Made by a program: the position numbers and the translations under genes
Shown here: positions 35,890-44,217 of the stretch, piece by piece
How positions within the stretch are numbered: position 1 is the first letter of the stretch
Layout: each line of letters opens with the position of its first letter
Assembly (NCBI GenBank): GCA_017849455.1
Contig: JAFIGX010000003.1
Span: forward strand, 124,001 to 188,000
DNA from: Pseudobacter sp.
Lineage (GTDB): Bacteria > Bacteroidota > Bacteroidia > Chitinophagales > Chitinophagaceae
Length of the DNA: 64,000 bases
Reading direction: 5' to 3'
The notes under the pieces: model-generated
What the model was told of the DNA's origin: nothing
What the model saw: the letters and a program-made list of their open reading frames with translations, nothing else
Databases searched by the model: none

Positions 35890-37935
35890 ATGATCAAACT
35901 TGAAAACTATGTAACCGGCCGGTGGGTCACCGGCGATGGGGAAGGACAGCTCCTGTACAATGCCGTCGACGGCTCCATGATCGGCGCCACTTCTACCCAG
36001 GGCCTCGATTTCGCCGCTATCCTTCAATACGCAAGATCAAAGGGCAACCCTGCCCTGCGCAAGATGACCTTTCACCAGAGAGGGCTGATGCTGCGCGCCC
36101 TGGCCCTTCATCTCCGTGAGCACCTGCCTGCTTTTTACCAGCTCAGTTACAAGACAGGCGCCACCAAAGCCGATAGCTGGATAGACATCGAAGGTGGTAT
36201 CGGCAACCTATTCTCCTATGCATCGCTTCGCCGGAAATTTCCCAACGAAACCTTTTGCGTCGATGGCGAACCCGTTTCCCTCAGCAAATCCGGTTCTTTC
36301 ATGGGCCATCATATCCTGGTGCCCAAAGAAGGCGTGGCCATCCATATCAATGCATTCAATTTCCCCGTTTGGGGCATGCTGGAAAAGATCGCCGTTAACT
36401 TACTGGCAGGCATACCCGCTGTTGTAAAACCGGCTACCGTTACTTCCTATCTTACAGAAGCAGTGGTAAAACAGATCATCGCCTCCGGCATACTGCCCGA
36501 AGGATCATTGCAATTGCTATGCGGCTCCGCCGGCGAGCTGCTCGATCATGTCACTGCCCAGGATGTGATCACTTTTACCGGCTCGGCATCCACGGGCCTG
36601 AAACTCAAATCCCATCCACGAATTCTCGCTGAAAGCGTTCCCTTCAATATGGAAGCCGATTCACTCAATTGCATCGTGCTGGGAACGGACGTAAACCCCG
36701 ATCACCCCGAATGGGATATTTTCATCAAGGAAGTGCGCAAGGAAATGACCACGAAAGCCGGACAAAAATGTACGGCCATCCGCCGCATCTTCGTGCCTGA
36801 AAATAAAATGGAAGATGTGTGGAAAGCGCTGGGCAAGGCCCTGAGCCAAACCACCATCGGCAATCCCGAAAATGAAAAAGTGCGCATGGGCTCCCTGGCC
36901 GGACAAGGGCAGCGCGATGAAGTGAAAGCCCAGGTACAGAAATTACTGGCCTCCTCCCAGATCGTTTACGGCTCACTCGACAGCGTGGAGCTGATCGATG
37001 CCGATCCGAAGAAAGGGGCCTTCATGAGCCCGTTGCTGCTGAAGAACGATCGCCCTTTCGATTCGGAGGAAGTGCACAGCGTGGAAGCCTTCGGGCCGGT
37101 AAGCACCATCATGCCGTATAAGAATATCGAAGAGGCTACGGCACTGGCAAAAAAAGGAAAGGGCTCCCTGGTCTGTTCCATCGTTACCGCCGATCGTACG
37201 ATCGCCAGGGATTTTGTGCTGGGCGCGGGAAGTCATCATGGCCGCATACTTGTATTGAACAATGAGTGCGCCAAAGAAAGTACCGGTCATGGGTCACCGT
37301 TACCCTTGCTGGTACATGGCGGACCGGGAAGGGCCGGTGGCGGTGAGGAGATGGGCGGCATGCGTGGCGTGAAACACTATATGCAACGGGTGGCCATCCA
37401 GGGATCACCCACTTTCATCGGGGCCATCACCAATGTATACCAGGCAGGAGGTGCTACCCATGAAGAGGAGAAACATCCCTTCCGCAAATATTTTGAAGAG
37501 TTGCAGATCGGTGATACAGTGGTAACGCATAAACGGACCGTCACCGAAGCCGATATCGTGAACTTTGCCAATGTAAGCTGGGACCATTTCTATGCGCATA
37601 CGGACCATACTTCTCTCGAAGGCACCATATTCGAAAAACCGGTAGCTCACGGATATTTTATCCTGAGCGCAGCGGCCGGATTGTTCGTTGATCCCCAAAA
37701 GGGCCCGGTGCTACTGAATTATGGCCTGGAAGAATGCCGTTTCCTCAAACCTGTTTATGCCGGCACTACTATCGGCGTAAAACTTACCTGCAAAGAAAAA
37801 ATCGAACAGGAGAAAAAAGGGGATGATGATATTGCCAAGGGCATTGTTAAATGGCTGGTGGAAGTAACAGACCAAACAGGTGAGCAGGTAGCAGTGGCGA
37901 CCATCCTGACTATGGTAAAACTAAAACAACAATAG
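35890..37935 (+). CDS. paaZ: PaaZ, bifunctional oxepin-CoA hydrolase / 3-oxo-5,6-dehydrosuberyl-CoA semialdehyde dehydrogenase
   Basis: 681 residues from the ATG at 35890. N-terminal aldehyde dehydrogenase domain (about 1-510) with catalytic Cys294 (AGQKCTAIRR) and the general-base Glu near 255 (NMEADSLN); C-terminal MaoC-type hydratase domain (about 535-680) with Asp/His residues in AHTDHTSLEGT and KPVAHGYFIL. PaaZ opens the oxepin ring and oxidises the aldehyde produced. It is about 25 kb from paaABCD and pairs with the hydratase gene 32 bases downstream. Confidence 0.96.
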   Translation: MIKLENYVTGRWVTGDGEGQLLYNAVDGSMIGATSTQGLDFAAILQYARSKGNPALRKMTFHQRGLMLRALALHLREHLPAFYQLSYKTGATKADSWIDIEGGIGNLFSYASLRRKFPNETFCVDGEPVSLSKSGSFMGHHILVPKEGVAIHINAFNFPVWGMLEKIAVNLLAGIPAVVKPATVTSYLTEAVVKQIIASGILPEGSLQLLCGSAGELLDHVTAQDVITFTGSASTGLKLKSHPRILAESVPFNMEADSLNCIVLGTDVNPDHPEWDIFIKEVRKEMTTKAGQKCTAIRRIFVPENKMEDVWKALGKALSQTTIGNPENEKVRMGSLAGQGQRDEVKAQVQKLLASSQIVYGSLDSVELIDADPKKGAFMSPLLLKNDRPFDSEEVHSVEAFGPVSTIMPYKNIEEATALAKKGKGSLVCSIVTADRTIARDFVLGAGSHHGRILVLNNECAKESTGHGSPLPLLVHGGPGRAGGGEEMGGMRGVKHYMQRVAIQGSPTFIGAITNVYQAGGATHEEEKHPFRKYFEELQIGDTVVTHKRTVTEADIVNFANVSWDHFYAHTDHTSLEGTIFEKPVAHGYFILSAAAGLFVDPQKGPVLLNYGLEECRFLKPVYAGTTIGVKLTCKEKIEQEKKGDDDIAKGIVKWLVEVTDQTGEQVAVATILTMVKLKQQ

Positions 37936-37967
37936 TTGCATGCAATATATTTTAAACGCTTACTCTT

Positions 37968-38738
37968 ATGCTTAAAGAAATTCAGCACGGGCATGTGAAA
38001 ACAGAGACCCACAATGGCGTTACCACGATCGAATTCTATCATCCCCAAAGCAATTCCCTGCCGGGAAAGCTGCTGGAAGAACTGGCCCATGCCATCCACA
38101 GGGCCGGTAATGAAGATGATACCAAAGTGATCCTGCTTCGCTCGGCCGGTGAAAAAGCCTTCTGTGCAGGCGCTTCTTTCGATGAGCTCATCGCCATCAG
38201 CAATAAGGAAGAAGGGTTGCAGTTCTTCAGCGGCTTTGCCCATGTGATCAATGCCATGCGCAAATGCCCGCAATTCATCATAGCACGCATCCATGGGAAA
38301 TGTGTAGGTGGCGGGGTCGGACTGGCAGCCGCAGCCGACTATGCCATCGCCGTGGAAGGAGCAGAGATCAAGTTGAGTGAACTGGCCATTGGGATCGGTC
38401 CTTTTGTGGTAGGCCCTGCCGTGGAAAGGAAGATCGGCGCCTCGGCCTTCGGACATCTTGCCATCGACGCCACCATGTGGCGCAGCGCAGACTGGGCAAA
38501 ACGGAAAGGGCTCTATGCCGAGCTGCACAGTTCCGTTACTGAAATGGATGAATCCATTGCGCGCCTTTCCCATGCACTGGCCCATTCCAATCCGCAGGCC
38601 ATGTCCGAACTTAAAAAAGTATTGTGGAAAGGCACTGAGAACTGGGACCATCTGCTGATCGAAAGGGCCACTATCACCGGGAAGCTGGTGCTGAGCGAGT
38701 TCACGAGGAATGCGATCAGGAAGTTCAAAGCGAAGTGA
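37968..38738 (+). CDS. enoyl-CoA hydratase/isomerase, PaaF-like role likely
   Basis: 256 residues, crotonase fold. CoA-binding/oxyanion segments GEKAFCAGASFDEL (about 60-75) and IHGKCVGGGVGLAAAADYAIA (about 108-128), with an active-site Glu in LSELAIGIGP. It follows paaZ by 32 bases on the same strand, so a hydratase step on dehydroadipyl-CoA (PaaF) is the best guess, but the sequence also resembles methylglutaconyl-CoA hydratases of this phylum; symbol withheld. Repeat element B1 begins 8 bases after its stop. Confidence 0.85.
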   Translation: MLKEIQHGHVKTETHNGVTTIEFYHPQSNSLPGKLLEELAHAIHRAGNEDDTKVILLRSAGEKAFCAGASFDELIAISNKEEGLQFFSGFAHVINAMRKCPQFIIARIHGKCVGGGVGLAAAADYAIAVEGAEIKLSELAIGIGPFVVGPAVERKIGASAFGHLAIDATMWRSADWAKRKGLYAELHSSVTEMDESIARLSHALAHSNPQAMSELKKVLWKGTENWDHLLIERATITGKLVLSEFTRNAIRKFKAK

Positions 38739-38746
38739 GTTTGTTG

Positions 38747-38941
38747 GCCACGAAGGCACGGAGGCACAAAGGAAAGGAGGTGTAAGAATTAATCGGCACT
38801 ACCGGAGGTAGCGTCGTGCCTTGATAAGGGTTTCGGATTTTGTGATCTTGAGCTCTCAATAAAGGCAGGTTGATAAATTCGCTTAGGGTAATACTCAGAA
38901 AACTCAACTTCATTTCCTTTGAGCCTTCGTGCCTTCGTGGC
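38747..38941. repeat. family B nested palindromic element, copy B1
   Basis: Outer arms 38747-38775 and 38913-38941 pair over 29 bases with two mismatches (GCCACGAAGGCAC... against ...GTGCCTTCGTGGC). The interior holds a second, weaker inverted pair around GTGCCTTGATAAGG and CAATAAAGGCAG, and shares CGTGCCTTGATA..GG..TTC..GGATT with copy B3. It lies between convergent genes; no ORF of its own. Confidence 0.85.
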
Positions 38942-38955
38942 AAAAAAAAACCTCC

Positions 38956-39711
38956 TCAAATATTCAACCCGCCACAAGCACTAATTACCTGCCCGGTAAT
39001 ATAAGAGCTCATATCCGATGCGAGGAATAGTGTCGTATTTGCGATCTCTTCCGCGCTGCCGAACCTTCCGAGAGGAATTTTTTCGAGGAAAGATTTGGAC
39101 GCTTCCCCTTCCTTGAGGTAATGGGTCATATCGGTTTCGATGAACCCGGGCGCAATGGCATTGCAACGGATATTACGGCTTCCCAACTCATGTGCTACCG
39201 ATTTGGTAAAGCCGATGATCCCGGCCTTGGAAGCCGCATAGCTGCTCTGGCCTGCATTCCCGCGGATGCCGATGATCGAGCTCATGTTCACGATAGAACC
39301 TTTTTTTGCTTTCATCATCGGGCGGATCACCTGCTTCGTCATATTGTATACGCTCTTCAGGTTGATGTTCATCACTTCGTCCCATTGCTCGGGCGTCATA
39401 CGCAACAACAGGTTGTCTTTCGATATCCCTGCATTGTTCACACAAATATCCACGGTGCCGAATTCCTTCACCACCTCATTCACCAGGGCTTCACTGGAAG
39501 CAAAATCACCGGCATTGCTCTGGAAAGCTTTTGCCTTGACACCCATAGCTTCTATCTTTTGCTGCAATGCTTTTGCCTTTTCCGCACTGCTGTCACTGAC
39601 ATAGGTAAATGCGATCTGAGCGCCATGCTCGGCCAGTTTGAGAACGATTGCCTCTCCGATCCCGCGTGCCGCTCCGGTTACGATGGCAACTCTGTTGTCG
39701 AGTAATTTCAT
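38956..39711 (-). CDS. fabG: 3-oxoacyl-[acyl-carrier-protein] reductase FabG
   Basis: 251 residues, short-chain dehydrogenase. NADPH-binding VTGAARGIGEAI near the start, NNAGISKDNLL near 90, catalytic Ser in NMSSIIGIRGN and the YxxxK pair in SSYAASKAG, and the C-terminal YITGQVISACGGLNI typical of FabG. It reduces 3-ketoacyl-ACP in fatty acid elongation. Confidence 0.93.
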   Translation of the reverse strand: MKLLDNRVAIVTGAARGIGEAIVLKLAEHGAQIAFTYVSDSSAEKAKALQQKIEAMGVKAKAFQSNAGDFASSEALVNEVVKEFGTVDICVNNAGISKDNLLLRMTPEQWDEVMNINLKSVYNMTKQVIRPMMKAKKGSIVNMSSIIGIRGNAGQSSYAASKAGIIGFTKSVAHELGSRNIRCNAIAPGFIETDMTHYLKEGEASKSFLEKIPLGRFGSAEEIANTTLFLASDMSSYITGQVISACGGLNI

Positions 39712-39815
39712 GATCAGGTTGATTTGATTAAAACGAGCACAAATAAAATGAATTTATCCAACAATCAATAGTCTCTTTCCACAATAACAGGAAGGCGGGG
39801 GAATGTGATCATTGC

Positions 39816-41327
39816 TCAGGCATGGGCCACAGCCAGTATCTCCTCGAGGTATTTACGGTCGTTGCTGAGACGGGGAACTTTGTGCTGGCCACCCAGTTTG
39901 CCTTTACTTTTCAGCCAGGTATTGAAAACCCCTTTGGGCAGGGAACGCAGCAGGGGCAGGCGCAGCGCGATATTCTTGTGCCGCTTGGCCTCATAATCGC
40001 TGTTGATATTTTTAAGGGCTGCATCCAGTTCCTGTGTGAACTGGTCGATGGAAGCAGGTTCCTTTTCGAATTCCACCAGCCATTCATGCGCCCCATTGCC
40101 ATGATCATTGAAATAAACGGGAGCGGCCGTATAATCATTGACAACGGCGCCTGTTCTTTCACAGGCAATGGAGATGGCCCTATCCGTATTGTCTACGATC
40201 ACCTCTTCTCCAAAGGCATTCATAAAATGTTTCAGCCTGCCGCTCACTTTGATGCGGAACGGGTCGAGGGAAGTGAACTGGATCGTATCGCCCAGCAGGT
40301 ATCGCCACAGGCCGCCATTGGTGCTGATCACCATCGCATAGTTCTTGCCGGTCTTCACTTCATTCAGGCCGATGGTATGCGGCATGGGTTTTCCATATTC
40401 CTCTACCGGCATGAACTCCATGAAAATGCCATGATCTACGAATAACAGCATACCTTCTTCCCCTGGAATATCCTGTGCTGCAAAGAAACCTTCACTGGCA
40501 TTGTACATTTCGAGATAATGTATGGGTTTGCCGATGAGCTTCTGGAATTGTTCACGGTAAGGCGTGAATGAAACGCCCCCATGCATATAGAGTTCCAGGT
40601 TGGGCCATACCTCCGCCATGGTCTGCTTGCCGGTGATCTCCAGTATCCGGCGGAACAAGACCAGTGTCCAGGTTGGCACACCGGAGATAGAGGTCACGTT
40701 TTCTTTAATAGTGCTTTGCGCCAGCATCTCGATCTTGCTCTCCCATTCATCCATCAGCGCAATGCTAAGATCGGGTGTACGCAGCCAATGGCCCCAGAAT
40801 GGTGAGTTCTGCAGCAGCACAGCACTCAGGTCGCCGTACTGCGCCTCATGATTGAGCGGGTTGATGGTATGGCTGCCCCCCAATACCAATCCCTTGCCCG
40901 TGAGCAGGTCCGAATCGGGATTGAACTGGTAATACATCGTGAGCACGTCCTTGGCTGCCTTGTAATGGCAGTCTTCGAGGCTTTCTTCACTCACAGGAAT
41001 GAATTTGCTCTTATCGCTGGTGGTGCCGCTGCTTTTGGCGAACCAGTATACGGGGGTATTCCACAATACATTCTGCTCACCGTTCATGATCCGCTGGATA
41101 TAAGGTTTCATATCCTCATATTCGTGGATGGGGACCGTTTGCTTGAACGACTTGATATTGAAAAGATGGGAGAAATTATATTTCTTTCCAAACTCGGTGT
41201 ACTGGGCCGCCGTAACCAGGTCCTGCAGCACTTCCCGCTGGGCATCCTGCGGATGGCTTTTCCATCCTTCGATACGCCACAATCTCATGCGGGCCAATGA
41301 TGATATGGCAGGCGATAGTAGTTTCAC
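39816..41327 (-). CDS. GH3-family acyl-adenylating protein
   Basis: About 503 residues if it begins at the GTG at 41327 (VKLLSPAISSLARM), which matches how I remember related proteins starting; an ATG at residue 14 is the alternative. Recognisable GH3 stretches: YWFAKSSGTTSDKSKFIPVS (phosphate-binding loop), MYNASEGFFAAQ, LWRYLLGDTIQF and the late KVPRLSNDRKYLEEIL. Plant relatives attach amino acids to acyl hormones through acyl-AMP; the bacterial substrate is unknown. It lies upstream of fabG on the same strand with a gap of about 100 bases. Confidence 0.85.
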   Translation of the reverse strand: MKLLSPAISSLARMRLWRIEGWKSHPQDAQREVLQDLVTAAQYTEFGKKYNFSHLFNIKSFKQTVPIHEYEDMKPYIQRIMNGEQNVLWNTPVYWFAKSSGTTSDKSKFIPVSEESLEDCHYKAAKDVLTMYYQFNPDSDLLTGKGLVLGGSHTINPLNHEAQYGDLSAVLLQNSPFWGHWLRTPDLSIALMDEWESKIEMLAQSTIKENVTSISGVPTWTLVLFRRILEITGKQTMAEVWPNLELYMHGGVSFTPYREQFQKLIGKPIHYLEMYNASEGFFAAQDIPGEEGMLLFVDHGIFMEFMPVEEYGKPMPHTIGLNEVKTGKNYAMVISTNGGLWRYLLGDTIQFTSLDPFRIKVSGRLKHFMNAFGEEVIVDNTDRAISIACERTGAVVNDYTAAPVYFNDHGNGAHEWLVEFEKEPASIDQFTQELDAALKNINSDYEAKRHKNIALRLPLLRSLPKGVFNTWLKSKGKLGGQHKVPRLSNDRKYLEEILAVAHA

Positions 41328-41467
41328 CGTTGGCAAAATAAAGAATTTGAGGGGAAATGATGGAATAAATTGAAGTATGAAGCCGGAGGTCAGATGTCGG
41401 AGGTCCAAAATATTTCAAGGTTTCTGATAATAGGGTACTTCTGACCTCCGACTTCAGGCCTCATACC

Positions 41468-42247
41468 TCATTTCATGGCCTCAGCAGCTTTGATGGCTTC
41501 TTCATGCAGGTAATCTTTTCGTTTCAGCTCGAAATTCCTTCCGAGGTATAAACGCCGAACCTGTTCATCTTCCGCCAGTTCTTCGGCAGTGCCATGTTTG
41601 AATATCTTCCCTTCGATCAGGAGATAGGCCCGGTCGCAGATCGACAAAGTTTCATTCACATTATGATCGGTAATGAGGATACCGATGTTCTTATATTTCA
41701 GCCGGGCAACCACAGCCTGGATATCTTCCACGGCAATGGGGTCCACACCGGCAAATGGTTCATCGAGCAGTATGAATTTGGGGTCTACCGCCAATGCCCT
41801 GGCGATCTCCGTTCTTCTTCGTTCGCCACCACTGAGACTGTCCCCATTGTTCTTACGCACATGATGCAGTCGGAACTCATCGAGCAGGGCTTCCAGCTTT
41901 TCCTTTTGCTCGGACTTCCGCAGCTTCGTCATCTCCAGCACAGCCTTGATATTGTCTTCCACAGTGAGCTTGCGGAATACGGAAGCTTCCTGCGGCAGGT
42001 AGCCGATACCCAGTTGTGCCCGCTTGTACATCGGGAGTTTGGTGATCTCATCCGTATCCAGGAATACCTGCCCTTCATCGGGTTTTATCAATCCTACCAC
42101 CATGTAAAAGGTGGTGGTCTTGCCGGCGCCGTTAGGGCCCAGCAATCCTACGATCTCCCCCTGCTTGACTTGCACCGAAACATGGTTTACGACGGTACGG
42201 TTACGATAGGACTTAACCAGGTCTTTAGTGTGAATTTCGCTGATCAA
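41468..42247 (-). CDS. lptB: LptB, ATPase of the lipopolysaccharide exporter
   Basis: 259 residues. ABC ATPase with Walker [10 protein letters not shown] (about 37-45), signature [15 protein letters not shown] and Walker [14 protein letters not shown], with the LptB-type [19 protein letters not shown]. It powers LPS extraction by LptFG. No ATG is available: the frame is closed by a TAA two codons upstream, and translation most probably begins at a TTG (42245-42247). A perfect -7 box, TATTTTTG, lies at 42266-42273 on the same strand, giving a leader of about a dozen bases. Confidence 0.95.
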   Translation of the reverse strand: MISEIHTKDLVKSYRNRTVVNHVSVQVKQGEIVGLLGPNGAGKTTTFYMVVGLIKPDEGQVFLDTDEITKLPMYKRAQLGIGYLPQEASVFRKLTVEDNIKAVLEMTKLRKSEQKEKLEALLDEFRLHHVRKNNGDSLSGGERRRTEIARALAVDPKFILLDEPFAGVDPIAVEDIQAVVARLKYKNIGILITDHNVNETLSICDRAYLLIEGKIFKHGTAEELAEDEQVRRLYLGRNFELKRKDYLHEEAIKAAEAMK

Positions 42248-42265
42248 TTGTTATACGGTTTCCGA

Positions 42266-42273
42266 CAAAAATA
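42266..42273 (-). promoter_or_regulatory. -7 promoter element of lptB
   Basis: TATTTTTG on the minus strand, exact match to TAnnTTTG, 18 bases upstream of the TTG start. Confidence 0.5.
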
Positions 42274-42321
42274 CCGGAACTAATCGACATTGCTTTTGAA
42301 TGCCTTTAATTTAACAGCTAT

Positions 42322-42351
42322 TTGCCATCCGGGATTCCTTGTTTATGTTTG
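42322..42351 (+). promoter_or_regulatory. canonical Bacteroidota promoter of metF
   Basis: TTG at 42322-42324, exactly 19 bases, then TATGTTTG at 42344-42351. Both elements match the consensus; the metF start follows 18 bases later. Confidence 0.7.
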
Positions 42352-42369
42352 CAGCCAATTTAACCGGTA

Positions 42370-43323
42370 ATGAAAGTAATCGATCATATCCAACAGGCCA
42401 AAAAGACCCTTATCTCTTTTGAAATTCTGCCCCCGCTGAAGGGCAAGACCATCAATTCGATCTATGATCATCTCGATCCCCTGATGGAATTCAAGCCGGC
42501 ATATATCAACGTTACCTATCACAGGAGCGAACATGTGTTCAAGAAGAAGGCCGATGGCACTTTTGAAAAAGTAGAGGTGCGCAAGCGCCCCGGAACAGTA
42601 GGCATTTGTGCCGCCATCATGAACCATTACCAGGTAGACGCTGTTCCCCATCTCATTTGCGGAGGCTTCACCAAACGTGAAACGGAAGATGCGCTGATCG
42701 ACCTGAATTTTATCGGCGTCGACAATGTGCTGGTGCTACGGGGCGATGCAGCCAAGAATGAAACCGTATTCGAACCGGAGGTCAGTGGTAACCGTTATGC
42801 CGCCGATCTGCTGCACCAGGTCACCAACCTCAACAATGGCATCTATCTAGAAGAAGATATCCGCGATGGGTTCCGCACCAATTTCTGTATCGGTGTGGCG
42901 GGTTACCCGGAAAAACATTTCGAAGCGCCCAATCTCCAAACAGACCTCGCCTATCTGAAAGCCAAGGTGGATGGAGGCGCCGAATATGTAGTAACCCAAA
43001 TGTTCTTCGACAACCAGAAATTCTTCGATTTCGTGAAACGCTGCCGGGAAGCGGGCATCGAAGTGCCCATCATACCCGGCCTGAAGCCGATCACCAGCAA
43101 GAAGCAGTTGTCGGTGATACCCCGCACTTTCCATGTAGACATCCCTACCGACCTCAGCAATGAGATCATAAAATGCAAAACGGATGCAGAGGTAGAACAG
43201 GTGGGCACCGAATGGCTGCTTCAGCAATCCCGCGAATTAAAGAAAAACGGCCTCCCGGTACTGCATTATTATACACTCGGGAAGCCGAAAGTCATTTACA
43301 ACGTCGTTAAAGAGATTGTCTAA
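42370..43323 (+). CDS. metF: methylenetetrahydrofolate reductase
   Basis: 317 residues, FAD-dependent TIM barrel. Signature stretches FEILPPLKG near the start (catalytic Glu), YINVTYHRSE, NVLVLRGDA, FRTNFCIGVAGYPEKH and TQMFFDNQKF. It makes 5-methyl-THF for methionine synthesis. Its stop codon overlaps the 5' half of a long imperfect hairpin shared with the end of the convergent gene. Confidence 0.95.
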   Translation: MKVIDHIQQAKKTLISFEILPPLKGKTINSIYDHLDPLMEFKPAYINVTYHRSEHVFKKKADGTFEKVEVRKRPGTVGICAAIMNHYQVDAVPHLICGGFTKRETEDALIDLNFIGVDNVLVLRGDAAKNETVFEPEVSGNRYAADLLHQVTNLNNGIYLEEDIRDGFRTNFCIGVAGYPEKHFEAPNLQTDLAYLKAKVDGGAEYVVTQMFFDNQKFFDFVKRCREAGIEVPIIPGLKPITSKKQLSVIPRTFHVDIPTDLSNEIIKCKTDAEVEQVGTEWLLQQSRELKKNGLPVLHYYTLGKPKVIYNVVKEIV

Positions 43324-43355
43324 GTGGGATGTTCGAACAACCCATTCCAGACAAT
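43315..43355. terminator. hairpin between metF and the convergent outer-membrane gene
   Basis: Outer stem ATTGTCT / AGACAAT (43315-43321, 43349-43355), inner stem TGGGATGTT / AACAACCCA (43325-43333, 43336-43344) with one mismatch. It spans the 31-base gap between convergent stops. No T-run, so termination function is inferred from position. Confidence 0.5.
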
Positions 43356-44047
43356 TAAAGCCCAAACCCGATAGATACTCCCAACACTCTATTCTTATTA
43401 CTGTTGTCGTTATTCTCTGCGCCTGACTGTAATTTGGTGAGGCCCCATCCATAGTTCACGGATAGCAATATCTTGTTGAGCTGAAAACCGGCAGTAGCAT
43501 TGATACCGGCATCGAAGCGTTTCATGATGCCAAGCCCGGAGCCTTCTTCTTTGTTGAAGGTGGTAGGATCATCATTGCTCCATTCTATATCCTGTTTGTT
43601 CTCGAAGCTGACGCCGGCGATCTTCCCTTCGATCTTCCGTTTACCAGCCACGCCCATCGCAATATAAGGGCCTCCGCCAAAAAAGATATTGGTGTTCTTC
43701 GATGGCGCGATGGGGAATTTCAACACTGCATTCACGGGCAGCTCGATATACAAAGGATTAGTAGTGGCTTTGTAATAAGTGGGATCGGAAGGTTTACCAC
43801 TTTCAACCCTGGAACCTTTGCCGGTAAATAATAACCCGGGTTGAATGGCGAAAATTTTCCCGATCGGAAGGTCGGCCATGAGACCTACATGAAAACTCGC
43901 CAACGCATTGGCTTTGTCCACTTCTCCATTTGCAGTGGTGGAGACATTGGCGATATTCATCCCGCCTTTGATATAGACGGCGCTTGTTTGCGCTACTGAG
44001 GCAATTCCTACACTACAAGCGATCAATACAAAGATCAGTCGTTTCAT
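43355..44047 (-). CDS. PorT-like outer-membrane beta-barrel protein
   Basis: 230 residues. Signal peptide (LIFVLIACSVGIASVAQ), then a pattern typical of the outer-membrane beta-barrel family: YIKGGMNIANVST, FHVGLMADLPIGKIFAIQPGLLFTGKGS, YIELPVNAVLKFP, FFGGGPYIAMGVAGKR, LSVNYGWGLTKL, and a terminal strand VLGVSIGFGL. Probable 8-strand barrel in the outer membrane; function not known. Confidence 0.87.
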   Translation of the reverse strand: MKRLIFVLIACSVGIASVAQTSAVYIKGGMNIANVSTTANGEVDKANALASFHVGLMADLPIGKIFAIQPGLLFTGKGSRVESGKPSDPTYYKATTNPLYIELPVNAVLKFPIAPSKNTNIFFGGGPYIAMGVAGKRKIEGKIAGVSFENKQDIEWSNDDPTTFNKEEGSGLGIMKRFDAGINATAGFQLNKILLSVNYGWGLTKLQSGAENNDNSNKNRVLGVSIGFGL

Positions 44048-44161
44048 GATGATTTGTTTTAAAAGGGTGGTATAAAAAAACTATGCCAAAACGGATGTAT
44101 GACGATTACCATCCATGAAGGTTTAATGGAAACATCTTCTATTTGTAAGATGTGTTTCAAC

Positions 44162-44199
44162 AATAAAGGGACAGCAATTCTCATGCTGCCTCTTTACTG
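44162..44199. terminator. weak hairpin between the PPIase and outer-membrane genes
   Basis: AAAGGGACAGC and GCTGCCTCTTT pair with one mismatch around a 9-base loop. It sits within the 170-base gap after the peptidyl-prolyl isomerase stop on the minus strand. No strong T-run; low certainty. Confidence 0.35.
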
Positions 44200-44217
44200 T
44201 TAAAAATTCTTCAATAA

